Shown: positions 17,993 through 26,560 of the stretch, in pieces
How positions within the stretch are numbered: position 1 is the stretch's first letter
Layout: every line of letters begins with the position of its first letter
DNA from: Brevibacillus antibioticus
Lineage (GTDB): Bacteria; Bacillota; Bacilli; Brevibacillales; Brevibacillaceae
Length of the DNA stretch: 64,000 bases
Reading direction: 5' to 3'
Assembly: GCF_005217615.1 (NCBI RefSeq)
Contig: NZ_SZNK01000001.1
Coordinates: 577,501 to 641,500 of the forward strand
Made by a program: the position numbers and the translations under genes
Notes under the pieces: generated by a model
Databases searched by the model: none
Seen by the model: the letters and a program-made list of their open reading frames with translations, nothing else
What the model was told of the DNA's origin: nothing

Positions 17993-18526
17993 ATGGAATT
18001 ACTCCACTGTGAACCTGCACAAATCTGGCGTTACCTGATTCCGCAAAATCACTGGATGTTTCCCGACGAAGTTCCGGAAGATGAACTGATCTTTCATTAT
18101 CGCGACCATATTTATTTTGTAAACAATGACGGCTCAGTTTTGTCCATGCCACAGCCTGCTTGCTTCGATACGCTTGATATGGGGACCTTGCTGGAGTATT
18201 TGGCAACATCGGACGACACCATTGATTTTGACGATGAAGGAGAATTCGATTACGGCCATGTCTTAAAGCGTATGGGATATATCGTGCCAGTCAGGGACAA
18301 GCGGGAAAAAGCCACGTATCAAATTGAGATTATCAACACGGCATTGCCGAAAGCACATGGAACGCGGTACGAAATGAAGCAGGTTACCTTCGCTTTTGCC
18401 CTCTATCACGCGCTGATGCGCTGTCATGAGCTAAATGCGAAAACGGATTGGGAGTACGAGCATGAAGTGAAGCGAATCGCCGTTGTACAAGCCAAGCAAA
18501 GCGGAAAAGTGCAAGTGAATCTGTAA
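17993..18526 (+). CDS. hypothetical protein
   Basis: A 177-aa acidic, soluble protein (isolated segment DDTIDFDDEGEFDYGH) that I do not recognise. It has a good ribosome site (AAAAGGAGGG) and follows the GGCT-like gene by 49 bases, so the two are probably co-transcribed. Confidence 0.65.
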   Translation: MELLHCEPAQIWRYLIPQNHWMFPDEVPEDELIFHYRDHIYFVNNDGSVLSMPQPACFDTLDMGTLLEYLATSDDTIDFDDEGEFDYGHVLKRMGYIVPVRDKREKATYQIEIINTALPKAHGTRYEMKQVTFAFALYHALMRCHELNAKTDWEYEHEVKRIAVVQAKQSGKVQVNL

Positions 18527-18613
18527 TTTCTACTATTGGCATAGTGAAAAAAAGTGAATGATAGGGTATGATATTGAGGTACATATGAAAGATTTGGTGA
18601 GGAGGAAGAAATC

Positions 18614-19135
18614 ATGACAACTGCTGTTGAGCGTCAAGGCGCATTTGTATTCAAAGGTGGTCCTGTAACACTGCTTGGTCCTGAAATCAAAGTAGGAGAT
18701 ACTGCTCCTAACTTTACTGTAGTAGGTGGCGATCTGTCCCCTGTAACTTTGGAAGACTCCAAAGGTACTGTTCGCATCATCTCCGTAATCCCTTCTATTG
18801 ACACTGGCGTGTGTGATGCACAAACTCGCCGTTTCAACGAAGAGGCTGCGAAATTGGAAGGCGTTACAGTGCTGACAGTTTCCGTTGACCTGCCATTCGC
18901 GCAAAACCGCTGGTGCGGTGCTGCTGGCATCGACAAAGTGAAAACAGTATCTGACCATAAAGACCTGTCCTTCGGTACAGCTTATGGCGTAGCGATCAAA
19001 GAATTCCGCCTCTTGGCTCGCGCTGTATTCGTAATCGATGCAAACGACAAGGTTGTACACGCTGAGTATGTGGCTGCTGCTGGTGAGCATCCAAACTACG
19101 AAGCTGCGATTGCTGCTGCACAAGCTGCGAAGTAA
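18614..19135 (+). CDS. tpx: thiol peroxidase
   Basis: A 173-aa atypical 2-Cys peroxiredoxin that reduces peroxides with thioredoxin. The peroxidatic Cys67 is in DTGVCDAQT and the resolving Cys101 in QNRWCGAAG; their 34-residue spacing is the same as in E. coli Tpx. Codon use is strongly biased, which suggests high expression. A GGGTAT at 18564-18569 could be a sigma-B -10 box, but its -35 (GTGAAA) is weak. Confidence 0.96.
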   Translation: MTTAVERQGAFVFKGGPVTLLGPEIKVGDTAPNFTVVGGDLSPVTLEDSKGTVRIISVIPSIDTGVCDAQTRRFNEEAAKLEGVTVLTVSVDLPFAQNRWCGAAGIDKVKTVSDHKDLSFGTAYGVAIKEFRLLARAVFVIDANDKVVHAEYVAAAGEHPNYEAAIAAAQAAK

Positions 19136-19150
19136 GCAATTTTCATAAGG

Positions 19151-19193
19151 AAGCTCCCTTTTTGTCCAATTGACGAGAAGGGGGCTTTTTTTA
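19151..19193 (+). terminator. terminator after tpx
   Basis: Stem AAGCTCCCTT with AAGGGGGCTT (one G-T pair), then seven T. Confidence 0.85.
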
Positions 19194-19217
19194 TTTGCAG
19201 CTAGTGGAAAAATAATC

Positions 19218-19247
19218 TTGACGGCTTTAGTAACCAGTGGTTATATT
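19218..19247 (+). promoter_or_regulatory. promoter of the TetR-MBL operon
   Basis: TTGACG at 19218-19223 and TATATT at 19242-19247 (18-base spacer). The first operator repeat fills the spacer and touches the -10 box, which explains how a repressor would block it. Confidence 0.65.
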
Positions 19248-19275
19248 ATAACCAACGGTTACTAACCAATGGTTA
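19231..19275. promoter_or_regulatory. triple palindromic operator for the TetR regulator
   Basis: Three copies of a 13-bp dyad, TAACCANTGGTTA: 19231-19243 (perfect), 19249-19261 (TAACCAACGGTTA, one mismatch) and 19263-19275 (perfect). Start-to-start spacings are 18 and 14 bases. It sits over and just after the promoter of the tetR gene, the normal arrangement for autorepression. Confidence 0.8.
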
Positions 19276-19311
19276 TAAAAAATTCAAAAAGCAAGGAGCT
19301 GAATTTCACGC

Positions 19312-19941
19312 ATGGCAAGCAAACAAGAAATACGCTCAGAAGAAACGAAACGGGCGATTTTGACGGCGGCAGCAGACCTTTTCGCTACCCGAGGCTTTGA
19401 TACGGTATCCATTAGGGAAATCGCCAAAGCAGCCGGCTGTTCCCATACAACCCTCTATATTTATTTCAAGGACAAAGAAGCACTGCTTCATCATCTGTCT
19501 AAGGAACCTTTACAAAGCTTGGCTCTCCAAATGGAAGAAATACTGTCCAAACTAGGACAAACACCAGAAGAGAATCTACGTGAAATCAGCAGACAGTTCA
19601 TCCACTTTTGCTTGCGCAATCGAACGATGTATACCTTATTCTTCATGATCAAAGCCACACGGATCGATGTAGAGGAACCGGAAAAAGAATTGCAAACGCT
19701 GCGCAATCAATTGTTTGGTTTATTGAGGCAGGCTGTAAGGAGATGCTTGCCAAGTGACATAGAGGAAGAAAAAGCGCTGGCCCAAGCACGGATTTACTTC
19801 TACACGCTGCATGGCATTGTCGGTACGTATACACATTCCGAAGAACCTTTAGACAGCTTGATGGAAAGGCTAGCACCTACATTTGCTTTATCCATAGATG
19901 TCTTTCTCGCCGGAAGTCAAAAAATAATGAACAGGGAGTGA
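19312..19941 (+). CDS. TetR-family transcriptional regulator
   Basis: A 209-aa regulator with the classic N-terminal helix-turn-helix (TVSIREIAKAAGCSHTTLYI, about 31-50, followed by YFKDKEALL). The C-terminal ligand domain shows no feature that identifies the inducer. It is followed after nine bases by an MBL-fold hydrolase, and the triple operator upstream suggests it controls itself and this gene. Confidence 0.9.
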   Translation: MASKQEIRSEETKRAILTAAADLFATRGFDTVSIREIAKAAGCSHTTLYIYFKDKEALLHHLSKEPLQSLALQMEEILSKLGQTPEENLREISRQFIHFCLRNRTMYTLFFMIKATRIDVEEPEKELQTLRNQLFGLLRQAVRRCLPSDIEEEKALAQARIYFYTLHGIVGTYTHSEEPLDSLMERLAPTFALSIDVFLAGSQKIMNRE

Positions 19942-19950
19942 CGAGAGAAA

Positions 19951-20655
19951 ATGATGAGAGTGGAGCAAATCTCGGCCAACATTTGGTGTATCAAAGCGTG
20001 GTTGTTGATTCCTTTGCGGGTCTGGATTGTCAGGGAGGAAGATGGCATTACGCTTGTCGATGCGGGGATGCCATTTATGACGAAACGGATTATGGCCTTT
20101 ATTAAGCAGTTGAATGCAGGACCACTCAAGCGAATTTTGCTGACGCACGGTCATTCGGATCACGTGGGGGCCGTTGAAAAAATTGTGGCGGCTGAATCCG
20201 TACCGGTCTATGCCCATCGAATCGAGATTCCGTATATGGAAGGAAAAGAGCTGTATCCGCGTCGTAAAAAGTTGGAAGTAAACGTCCAGCCTGGCTTGGC
20301 TCAGCCTTTGCCGGAGGATACCGAAGGGAATATAGCTCCCATTGGCGGACTGCAACCTTATCTGACACCTGGTCATTCTCCGGGGCATGTGGTGTATTAT
20401 CACGAAAAGGATGGCGTGCTTTTGGCGGGAGACTTGTTTACTTCCAAACGCGGCAAACTGCATCGTCCCATGCCGATGTTTACGGCGGATATGGCCCAAG
20501 CACTCAAAAGCAGCTTGATCGTCCGCCAATTGCGACCACGTCATTTGGAAGTGTGCCATGGTAAACCGATCGAAAATCCGGCAGAACAGCTCGATGATTA
20601 TTTGAAAGAAGTCTCTACTTCTTTTTCGATTCCAACGAGTGTTTGGCAATCATAG
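19951..20655 (+). CDS. metallo-beta-lactamase-fold hydrolase
   Basis: A 234-aa soluble hydrolase with the zinc motif HGHSDHVG (residues 67-74), GHSPGHVVYYH (near 143) and a metal-bridging Asp in LLAGDLFTS. This is the glyoxalase II-like branch; the substrate is unknown. Co-transcription with the TetR gene suggests it handles the compound sensed by that regulator. Confidence 0.85.
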   Translation: MMRVEQISANIWCIKAWLLIPLRVWIVREEDGITLVDAGMPFMTKRIMAFIKQLNAGPLKRILLTHGHSDHVGAVEKIVAAESVPVYAHRIEIPYMEGKELYPRRKKLEVNVQPGLAQPLPEDTEGNIAPIGGLQPYLTPGHSPGHVVYYHEKDGVLLAGDLFTSKRGKLHRPMPMFTADMAQALKSSLIVRQLRPRHLEVCHGKPIENPAEQLDDYLKEVSTSFSIPTSVWQS

Positions 20656-20728
20656 GACAATGATCGACTGAACCAAGTCGTATGAAACGAATCCCCTTTT
20701 TCTAGCGTCATAGGTTTGAGGTGATTCG

Positions 20729-21208
20729 ATGAAAAAGGTAGGATGGATTAGTCAACTATTTCTGATAGTGACACTGTTACTGACGGGATGTGGGAACGGA
20801 TCATCCGTGCAAGGGAATTCGCAGCTTGCGGAGCCACCACAACCAGTCATTGAATGGAGTGGAAAAACAGCCGCGACAGTCCCTGCATCTTCCTGCTGGA
20901 GCTATAATAACGAGGCGATCTGCAAGGATACGGCGGCACCACCTGAACTCGTCGCAGAGCATAAGCCTGCACCCCTGCAAGTGAAGCCGGGGGCGACGCT
21001 GACCGTCACTTTTGCCCAGCAGCCAACTGCCAATACGCTCAAGGTGACTCAATGGAACGGCATGAAAGTAGTAGAGCAGGCAGTTGAAAATGGCAATCAG
21101 TGGAAGGTACCCGAACAGCCTGGCTGGTATTTGTTCGATGTTCGCGGTCAGTGGACGCAAGGCGATGCAGGTCATGCATTTGTCATCGAAGTGAAAGACA
21201 ACATCTGA
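20729..21208 (+). CDS. putative lipoprotein of unknown function
   Basis: A 159-aa protein with a type II signal peptide and lipobox LLTG-C (Cys21), so it is expected to be anchored on the outside of the membrane. The rest is hydrophilic with two more Cys (SSCWSYNNEAICKD) that might form a disulfide. No known domain recognised. Confidence 0.75.
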   Translation: MKKVGWISQLFLIVTLLLTGCGNGSSVQGNSQLAEPPQPVIEWSGKTAATVPASSCWSYNNEAICKDTAAPPELVAEHKPAPLQVKPGATLTVTFAQQPTANTLKVTQWNGMKVVEQAVENGNQWKVPEQPGWYLFDVRGQWTQGDAGHAFVIEVKDNI

Positions 21209-21221
21209 TAGATACTCTAGA

Positions 21222-21253
21222 CGGTTATGGCCAAACAGCCATGATCGTTTTTT
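21222..21253 (+). terminator. terminator after the lipoprotein gene
   Basis: A 10-bp stem CGGTTATGGC/GCCATGATCG (with G-T pairs) and six T. Confidence 0.75.
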
Positions 21254-21293
21254 GCTATACTGAGGAGGAGGGAAGACTTAAAGGAGAGACAAC

Positions 21294-22214
21294 ATGCTAG
21301 AAGAATTAATAAGCTTCACGGTCGATGAGGCAGATGCAGGGCAAACCGTGCGAGAAGTACTGCAAAAGCGGTATGGTGTATCGCGTCGCTTGCTCATTCG
21401 TGCCAAGTTTAAAGGCTCCATTACACGGAATGGCGTCCTCGTATTTGTAAACGAAAAATTGCATGCTGGCGATAAAATAGCAGTCATGGTTGAAGAAGAG
21501 GCGGAAGAGACCGTTGCCCCAGAGGACATGCCGCTCTCCATCCGATACGAGGACGAGGATTTGATGGTCATCGCAAAGCCAGCGGGATTGGTTGTTCATC
21601 CGACAGGAAATCATCCCAGTGGAACTTTGGCAAACGGGATGATCGCGTATTGGAAAAAGCGTGGCGAGCACAGAAAGTTCCGAGCGGTGAACCGTTTGGA
21701 TAAAGATACATCAGGCTTGATGATCGTGGCGAAAAATCAATGGGCGCACGAACAATTCAGCCGCATGCAGCAGATCAGGACATTACAGCGGACTTATCGA
21801 GCAATCGTTCAAGGGATCGTGGAATCAGACGAAGGTACGATTGATGCATCGATTGGCCTTGCAGAAAATTCGTTTATCACCAGACAGGTAAGGCCGGATG
21901 GGCAGACAGCTGTTACCCATTATCGTGTGCTTGCCCGAGGGGAAGGAATGAGTTTTGTCGAGGTGAAGCTGGAGACGGGGCGTACGCATCAGATTCGCGT
22001 ACATATGAGTAGTGAGGGGCACCCACTTGCCGGAGATGATCTGTACGGGGGAGAACGGGAGCATATCGGCAGACAAGCTTTGCATGCATGGGGGCTATCC
22101 TTTGTCCATCCGCGTAGCGGTCGTGCGATGAGCTGGGAGGAGCCGCTGCCAAGTGATATGGAGCAGCTAGCCCAGCAATTTTTTCCCGATTATCCGTGCA
22201 AGGAAATGACTTAG
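21294..22214 (+). CDS. RluA-family pseudouridine synthase
   Basis: A 306-aa enzyme converting uridine to pseudouridine in rRNA or tRNA. An N-terminal S4-like region is followed by the catalytic motif NRLDKDTSGLMIVAK (near 142), with the catalytic Asp, and the later GRTHQIRVHM motif. Bacillus has several such enzymes (YlyB, YhcT, YjbO), and the target nucleotide cannot be told from sequence alone. A 9-bp inverted repeat, GGAAATGAC/GTCATTTCC (22202-22235), spans the stop codon. Confidence 0.92.
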   Translation: MLEELISFTVDEADAGQTVREVLQKRYGVSRRLLIRAKFKGSITRNGVLVFVNEKLHAGDKIAVMVEEEAEETVAPEDMPLSIRYEDEDLMVIAKPAGLVVHPTGNHPSGTLANGMIAYWKKRGEHRKFRAVNRLDKDTSGLMIVAKNQWAHEQFSRMQQIRTLQRTYRAIVQGIVESDEGTIDASIGLAENSFITRQVRPDGQTAVTHYRVLARGEGMSFVEVKLETGRTHQIRVHMSSEGHPLAGDDLYGGEREHIGRQALHAWGLSFVHPRSGRAMSWEEPLPSDMEQLAQQFFPDYPCKEMT

Positions 22215-22238
22215 GCGAAAAATTTCGTCATTTCCCTC

Positions 22239-22267
22239 TGGAAAGCGGTAAGCGTTTTCGATATGAT
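22239..22267 (+). promoter_or_regulatory. candidate promoter of the homogentisate operon leader
   Basis: TGGAAA (22239-22244), a 17-base spacer and TATGAT (22262-22267). GGAAAGCGGTAAGC at 22240-22253 overlaps it and partly resembles a CcpA cre site, with three mismatches to the consensus. Confidence 0.4.
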
Positions 22268-22603
22268 AGAAGAAATTCGTAACAAACTTTGGAAACACAA
22301 CAGTGAATAGCTGGCTGTCTGCGGGGGAAAATCCCGCAAAGATTTTTTTCAGTAGCAGACGAGACCCAGCTTGCGCCTGATGCCTGTTTCGGATCGTTTT
22401 GACAAAGAGGGCTTCCCTTTTTATTTGTCATGCACCGGAATCGCTTTGGGGGTGAGCTGGGTTTTCTTATCATATCGGAAAGCATAAACCTCTTCGGGTT
22501 TCTTCCCGATATTACGTAAAACATTCCGCTAATACGCGGTCGCTCATCCTTGAGCAAGCATCGATATAGGTTTTCTTATTGTCCAAGAGAAGGAGAGGGT
22601 TTC
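22268..22603 (+). ncRNA. long structured leader or small RNA upstream of the homogentisate operon
   Basis: No protein gene in about 335 bases. Instead there are nested inverted repeats. AGCTGG+GTCTGC near 22310-22325 pair with GCAGAC+CCAGCT near 22366-22381. Inside lies GCGGG/CCCGC followed closely by seven T. Then come GACAAA...TTTGTC enclosing AGGG/CCCT, and ATATCGG/CCGATAT enclosing AAACC/GGTTT. I could not match it to the SAM, TPP, lysine, T-box or c-di-GMP classes. Function as a cis-acting leader is inference. Confidence 0.35.
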
Positions 22604-23521
22604 ATGAAGCTGGTTTCCTATCGAGAATGGGAAAGGGATGCTTGGCGAGCGGGGCTCTTGCACGAAGGAAAAGTCAAAGATATTGCACATGCTTGTCCCG
22701 GGGCGCCGAGTACAGTGCTAGGTTTGCTCGAGGAGTGGGCGAACTGGTTACCTGTTCTCCAAGCAGCATACGAGGCACAGGATGGCTGGGATTTGGAACA
22801 AGTCGAGCTAGGTTCGCCACTTCCACGTCCTGCCAGCTTTCGTGACTTTTACGCCTTCGAGGCTCATGTGATGACAGCGCGAGCCAAACGAGGACTTCCG
22901 ATGGTTCCCGAATGGTATCACTTTCCCGTCTTTTATTTTTCGAATGCAGCGGCTTTTACTGGGACGCAAGCGAATATTCGCAGACCAAAAGCAACCGAGT
23001 GGCTGGACTATGAGCTGGAAATCGCCTGCGTGATTGGAAAAGCAGGTGTAAACATTTCAGTAGAACGAGCGGAAGAGCACATCGCAGGATATTGTATCTT
23101 AAACGACTGGAGTGCCCGGGATATACAACGGGAAGAGGTCAAGGTCGGCTTAGGACCAGCCAAGGGTAAAGACTTCGCAACCTCCATGGGGCCGTGGCTA
23201 GTTACACCGGATGAGCTGGCGGATGTAAGTATGACAGGCGAAAAGGGCAGCCGCTTCGATCTGGAAATGGTGGCACGCATCAATGGTAGGGAGTATTCAA
23301 AAGGAAACTTCAAAGACATTCACTATACATTTGCTGAAATGATTGCCCGCGCCTCGGAGGATTGCTACTTGTATCCCGGAGATGTTATTGGATCGGGAAC
23401 AGTAGGGACTGGCTGCATTTTGGAGCTGGGGACAGAGCAGTATGCTTGGCTTGCACCAGGTGATGTAGTAGAGCTAGAGGTGGAACGCCTCGGTGTGCTT
23501 CGCAATACGATTTGTGAATAA
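22604..23521 (+). CDS. fumarylacetoacetate hydrolase-family protein
   Basis: A 305-aa enzyme that in this context should hydrolyse fumarylacetoacetate to fumarate and acetoacetate, the last step of tyrosine/homogentisate breakdown. Metal-site acidic residues appear in WLDYELEIACVIGKAG (ExE pattern) and LNDWSARDIQREE. The start ATG follows AGGAGAGGG; the earlier in-frame ATG at 22550 lacks a ribosome site. It is first in a three-gene operon with homogentisate dioxygenase. Confidence 0.88.
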   Translation: MKLVSYREWERDAWRAGLLHEGKVKDIAHACPGAPSTVLGLLEEWANWLPVLQAAYEAQDGWDLEQVELGSPLPRPASFRDFYAFEAHVMTARAKRGLPMVPEWYHFPVFYFSNAAAFTGTQANIRRPKATEWLDYELEIACVIGKAGVNISVERAEEHIAGYCILNDWSARDIQREEVKVGLGPAKGKDFATSMGPWLVTPDELADVSMTGEKGSRFDLEMVARINGREYSKGNFKDIHYTFAEMIARASEDCYLYPGDVIGSGTVGTGCILELGTEQYAWLAPGDVVELEVERLGVLRNTICE

Positions 23522-23546
23522 CGATGAAAAAAGGAGGAAGGAACGT

Positions 23547-24707
23547 ATGGCTTTTTATCAACGAATGGGGGAAGTTCCACAAAAGCGGCATACGACGTTT
23601 TACAAGCCGGATGGGGGACTGTACCGCGAGCAAGTGATGGGAACCAAAGGGTTTTCCGGGATTCAATCGATTCTGTATCACCACAATCCGCCTACCCAAG
23701 TAAGGGAGACGCGCAAATACGCAGATGTCCGCTTGGAATATGTAGAACAGGTTGATTTAAAGCATCAGCATTTTAAAACGTTTGATGTTCAGCCAGGCGG
23801 AGACCCGATTTTCGGACGTCGCTACATGCTGGGGAATAACGATGTCGTCATGGCAGTATGCGCACCGACAGAGCCGATGGATTACTTCTATCGCAATGCG
23901 GATGGGGATGAAGTTGTCTTTGTCCATCAAGGAGAGGGAGAGCTGCAAACGATTTTCGGTACACTCACTTACAAGCCGGGTGACTACCTCGTCATTCCGA
24001 TCGGCACGACCTACCGGATTGTACCTTCTGTGCAGAGCCGTTTCCTCGTCATCGAGTCCCAGAATGAGATCGTGCCACCAAAGCGTTATCGCAACGAGCA
24101 CGGACAATTGTTGGAACATTCGCCGTTTTGTGAACGTGACATTCGTTTGCCGGAAAAACTGGTGACGTATGTGGAAAGCGGAGACTTCGAGGTGCGCGTC
24201 AAACGCCAATCCGTGGTCTACAGCTACTTTTTTGACTTTCATCCGTTTGATGTCGTGGGCTGGGACGGATATTTGTATCCGTATGCACTGAGTGTTCATG
24301 ATTTTGAACCGATTACTGGACGTATACATCAACCGCCACCTGTCCATCAAACCTTTGCCGGTCAAAACTTTGTCATCTGCTCGTTCGTTCCGCGGATGTA
24401 CGACTATCATCCCCAAGCGATCCCTGCGCCTTACTACCATAGTAACGTAGAAAGTGACGAGGTGTTATACTACGTAGAAGGCAATTTTATGAGCAGAAAC
24501 GGTATTTACGAGGGTTCGATCACTCTGCATCCAATGGGGATACCTCATGGGCCGCATCCAGGTAAGGTAGAGGCGAGCATTGGGAAAAAAGAAACGCAGG
24601 AGCTGGCTGTCATGCTGGACACATTCCACCCGCTTCACGTCACAAAGCAAGCGTTGGAAATTGAGGATGAGGCATATATGTCAAGCTGGTTGCCACCGAA
24701 GGAATAG
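23547..24707 (+). CDS. hmgA: homogentisate 1,2-dioxygenase
   Basis: A 386-aa cupin-fold Fe(II) enzyme that opens the ring of homogentisate. Family segments are GNNDVVMAVCAP, the metal-region HSNVESDEVLYYVEGNF and HPMGIPHGPHPG. Length is normal for the bacterial enzyme. AAGGAGGAAGG precedes the ATG, 25 bases after the upstream gene. No maleylacetoacetate isomerase or 4-hydroxyphenylpyruvate dioxygenase is seen nearby, so the pathway is only partly encoded here. Confidence 0.93.
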   Translation: MAFYQRMGEVPQKRHTTFYKPDGGLYREQVMGTKGFSGIQSILYHHNPPTQVRETRKYADVRLEYVEQVDLKHQHFKTFDVQPGGDPIFGRRYMLGNNDVVMAVCAPTEPMDYFYRNADGDEVVFVHQGEGELQTIFGTLTYKPGDYLVIPIGTTYRIVPSVQSRFLVIESQNEIVPPKRYRNEHGQLLEHSPFCERDIRLPEKLVTYVESGDFEVRVKRQSVVYSYFFDFHPFDVVGWDGYLYPYALSVHDFEPITGRIHQPPPVHQTFAGQNFVICSFVPRMYDYHPQAIPAPYYHSNVESDEVLYYVEGNFMSRNGIYEGSITLHPMGIPHGPHPGKVEASIGKKETQELAVMLDTFHPLHVTKQALEIEDEAYMSSWLPPKE

Positions 24708-24725
24708 AAAGAGGTGCAAAACGCA

Positions 24726-25346
24726 ATGGAAATCGCTATTCACGAGATTGAACGTCAAGAAAAATACAAGCTCTTAATCGGATGTATCGTCCCGCGGCCG
24801 ATCGCTTGGGTCACCTCGATAGGGGAGGGAGGAATCGTCAATGCCGCTCCTTTCAGCTATTTTAATGTCGCCAGCATTGAACCGATGATGGTTTCGGTTG
24901 CTGTCATGCGCAAGCCGGGTAGTGTCCCAAAAGATACGGCACGAAACATCATCCAAACGGGAGAATTCGTGGTCAACATGGTGGACGTCCACAATGTGGA
25001 TGCAGTCAATCAGACTTCTGCTGATTATCCGCCAGAGATCAGTGAAGCAGAAGCATTGGGGCTGGAAGTCGCCCCATCTGTTCGCGTCAAGGTGCCAAGA
25101 CTATGCGCATCCCGCATCCATTTTGAGTGCAAGCTGCATCAGATTGTGGAATTAGGTAGTCCGACGACTTCGGATCTGATAATCGGGGAAGTGGTGCATG
25201 TACATGTAGCGGATGAGCTGTATCATGCAGGACGGATTGATGCGACAGCGTTTGCCCCCGTTAGCCGATTAGCGGGTCATACGTATGCGACTTTGGGTGA
25301 ACAGTTTGATCGTCCGCGCCCTATTTATGAGCCGCCTGTCAAATAA
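24726..25346 (+). CDS. flavin reductase-like (FMN-binding split barrel) protein
   Basis: A 206-aa protein of the DIM6/NTAB flavin-reductase group, with IVPRPIAWVTSI, NAAPFSYFNVASIEPMM and the downstream FVVNMV segment that build the FMN pocket. It ends the homogentisate operon, 18 bases after hmgA. It may supply reduced flavin to an aromatic monooxygenase encoded elsewhere; that is inference. ATG 24726 is preferred over the GTG at 24714, which is part of the ribosome site. Confidence 0.85.
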   Translation: MEIAIHEIERQEKYKLLIGCIVPRPIAWVTSIGEGGIVNAAPFSYFNVASIEPMMVSVAVMRKPGSVPKDTARNIIQTGEFVVNMVDVHNVDAVNQTSADYPPEISEAEALGLEVAPSVRVKVPRLCASRIHFECKLHQIVELGSPTTSDLIIGEVVHVHVADELYHAGRIDATAFAPVSRLAGHTYATLGEQFDRPRPIYEPPVK

Positions 25347-25462
25347 TTGATCTCCGTCCAGCGACGGAGGACAAATCCCTCTACGGACCATTTTACCGGA
25401 ATCGCCTATCGGGTATCCTGTAGATACAAGGCAAGCGGATACCGTGGAAAGGGAGGAATGTA

Positions 25463-25810
25463 ATGATGGAAAGACGACTATACCGTTCTCATGATAAACG
25501 GTTATTTGGAGTTTGTGGTGGGATTGCGCAGTTCTTGCGCATTGACTCTACGCTGGTACGTGTAGGAGTGGTCGTTCTCACTGTTTTTACAGGAGTACCG
25601 ATTTTGCTTTACTTGCTGATGGCGATGATCATGCCAAAGGAACCGCAGTGGTCATACGCTTCTGATGGTTTCCCGATGCAGGATGTTCCATATAGTGGAC
25701 ATGCACGTATGAACGATTTGGATCAGGAGATTGACCGTCTGGAGAAGCGTGCTTTGGTACAGGAAGTGTATCGTCTGCGAGAAGAGTTGGCTAAGTACAA
25801 AGGACTTTAA
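25463..25810 (+). CDS. PspC-domain protein
   Basis: A 115-aa protein. Residues 1-60 are a PspC domain (LYRSHDKRLFGVCGGIAQFL, then a membrane helix). The C-terminus is a short coiled coil (DLDQEIDRLEKRALVQEVYRL). PspC proteins act in envelope-stress sensing. It stands alone with its own terminator. Confidence 0.88.
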   Translation: MMERRLYRSHDKRLFGVCGGIAQFLRIDSTLVRVGVVVLTVFTGVPILLYLLMAMIMPKEPQWSYASDGFPMQDVPYSGHARMNDLDQEIDRLEKRALVQEVYRLREELAKYKGL

Positions 25811-25841
25811 AACAATAAGGGATTTCCAGGGCAGAATTGTG

Positions 25842-25889
25842 ACCCGTTAGATGGATGCTTTGAACAAAGTGACCGTCTAACGGGTTTTT
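25842..25889 (+). terminator. terminator after the PspC gene
   Basis: Perfect 10-bp stem ACCCGTTAGA/TCTAACGGGT with T5. Confidence 0.88.
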
Positions 25890-25990
25890 GCGTTTTAATC
25901 ATCATGAACAAGAAATGAGTACTAAACAATTGATACGCAATTTAACAAGTGAGGCACTGGGTCTCTATACTGAATCAAAGGAGAAATTTG

Positions 25991-26146
25991 ATGATTCTTA
26001 AAAAAAGACGAATAGGAATTTTTGGTATAGTATTACTTTTTTTAGGAGTAGTTGTTCCGTTGGGCATTGCTCCAAAAGAAGCGTGGTACTACACATCTCT
26101 ACCAGGTTTAATTCTGCTGTTGGTGTCAAGCTTCATAAAAAAGTAG
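25991..26146 (+). CDS. small two-helix membrane protein
   Basis: A 51-aa protein with two predicted membrane helices (IGIFGIVLLFLGVVVPLGI and LPGLILLLVSSFI) and basic ends. ATG 25991 follows AAAGGAGAAA with good spacing. Function unknown. Confidence 0.6.
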   Translation: MILKKRRIGIFGIVLLFLGVVVPLGIAPKEAWYYTSLPGLILLLVSSFIKK

Positions 26147-26312
26147 TACTCATTTATAAAGTGCTTATTGTTCTCCGGTCACAGTTCAGGCGTAAAAGCC
26201 ACAAGTCTCTTTCCGGTTTACCTATTTTGATCCCACAAAAAAATGGTCAGCAACTTCTGGCGATCGCTGCATAACATGTAAGGTGGAAAACCTACATAGG
26301 GAGGGAAAAGCA

Positions 26313-26492
26313 GTGTATCTCGGCGTGTTCGATTTGAATCAGCGTTTGGAGCAAACCCGCAAAATTCTGCGGGAAAAGCAACATCTGAAAAAACTGATTG
26401 AAGAAGACATCCATGACTTGGAACAAGACGTCAAAGAGTTAGAAGCAATGACGTCGAAACAAGACAAGTATGCGACCAGTGCTCAGCGCTAA
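26313..26492 (+). CDS. small coiled-coil protein
   Basis: A 59-aa, highly charged helical protein (LNQRLEQTRKILREKQ, then LEQDVKELEAM). The GTG at 26313 is chosen because GGGAGGG lies seven bases before it; an in-frame GTG at 26283 is possible but lacks a site. The 160 bases between this and the preceding gene show no other ORF. Function unknown. Confidence 0.6.
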   Translation: MYLGVFDLNQRLEQTRKILREKQHLKKLIEEDIHDLEQDVKELEAMTSKQDKYATSAQR

Positions 26493-26519
26493 AAAAGCTG
26501 CATGAGCGACAAAAAGAGG

Positions 26520-26560
26520 AAGTGGCAACTGCCCGAAGAAGGCAGGGAGCCACTTTTTTA
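26520..26560 (+). terminator. terminator after the coiled-coil gene
   Basis: Outer stem AAGTGGC/GCCACTT with inner CTGCC/GGCAG, then six T. It overlaps the last codons of the converging TetR gene. Confidence 0.8.

Noticed and set aside
18536..18572. Sigma-A promoter TTGGCA / TATGAT for tpx
   Set aside because: The spacer is 25 bases, too long for a normal promoter.
22239..22260. CcpA cre site upstream of the homogentisate operon
   Set aside because: Three mismatches to the consensus; too weak to list as a site in its own right.
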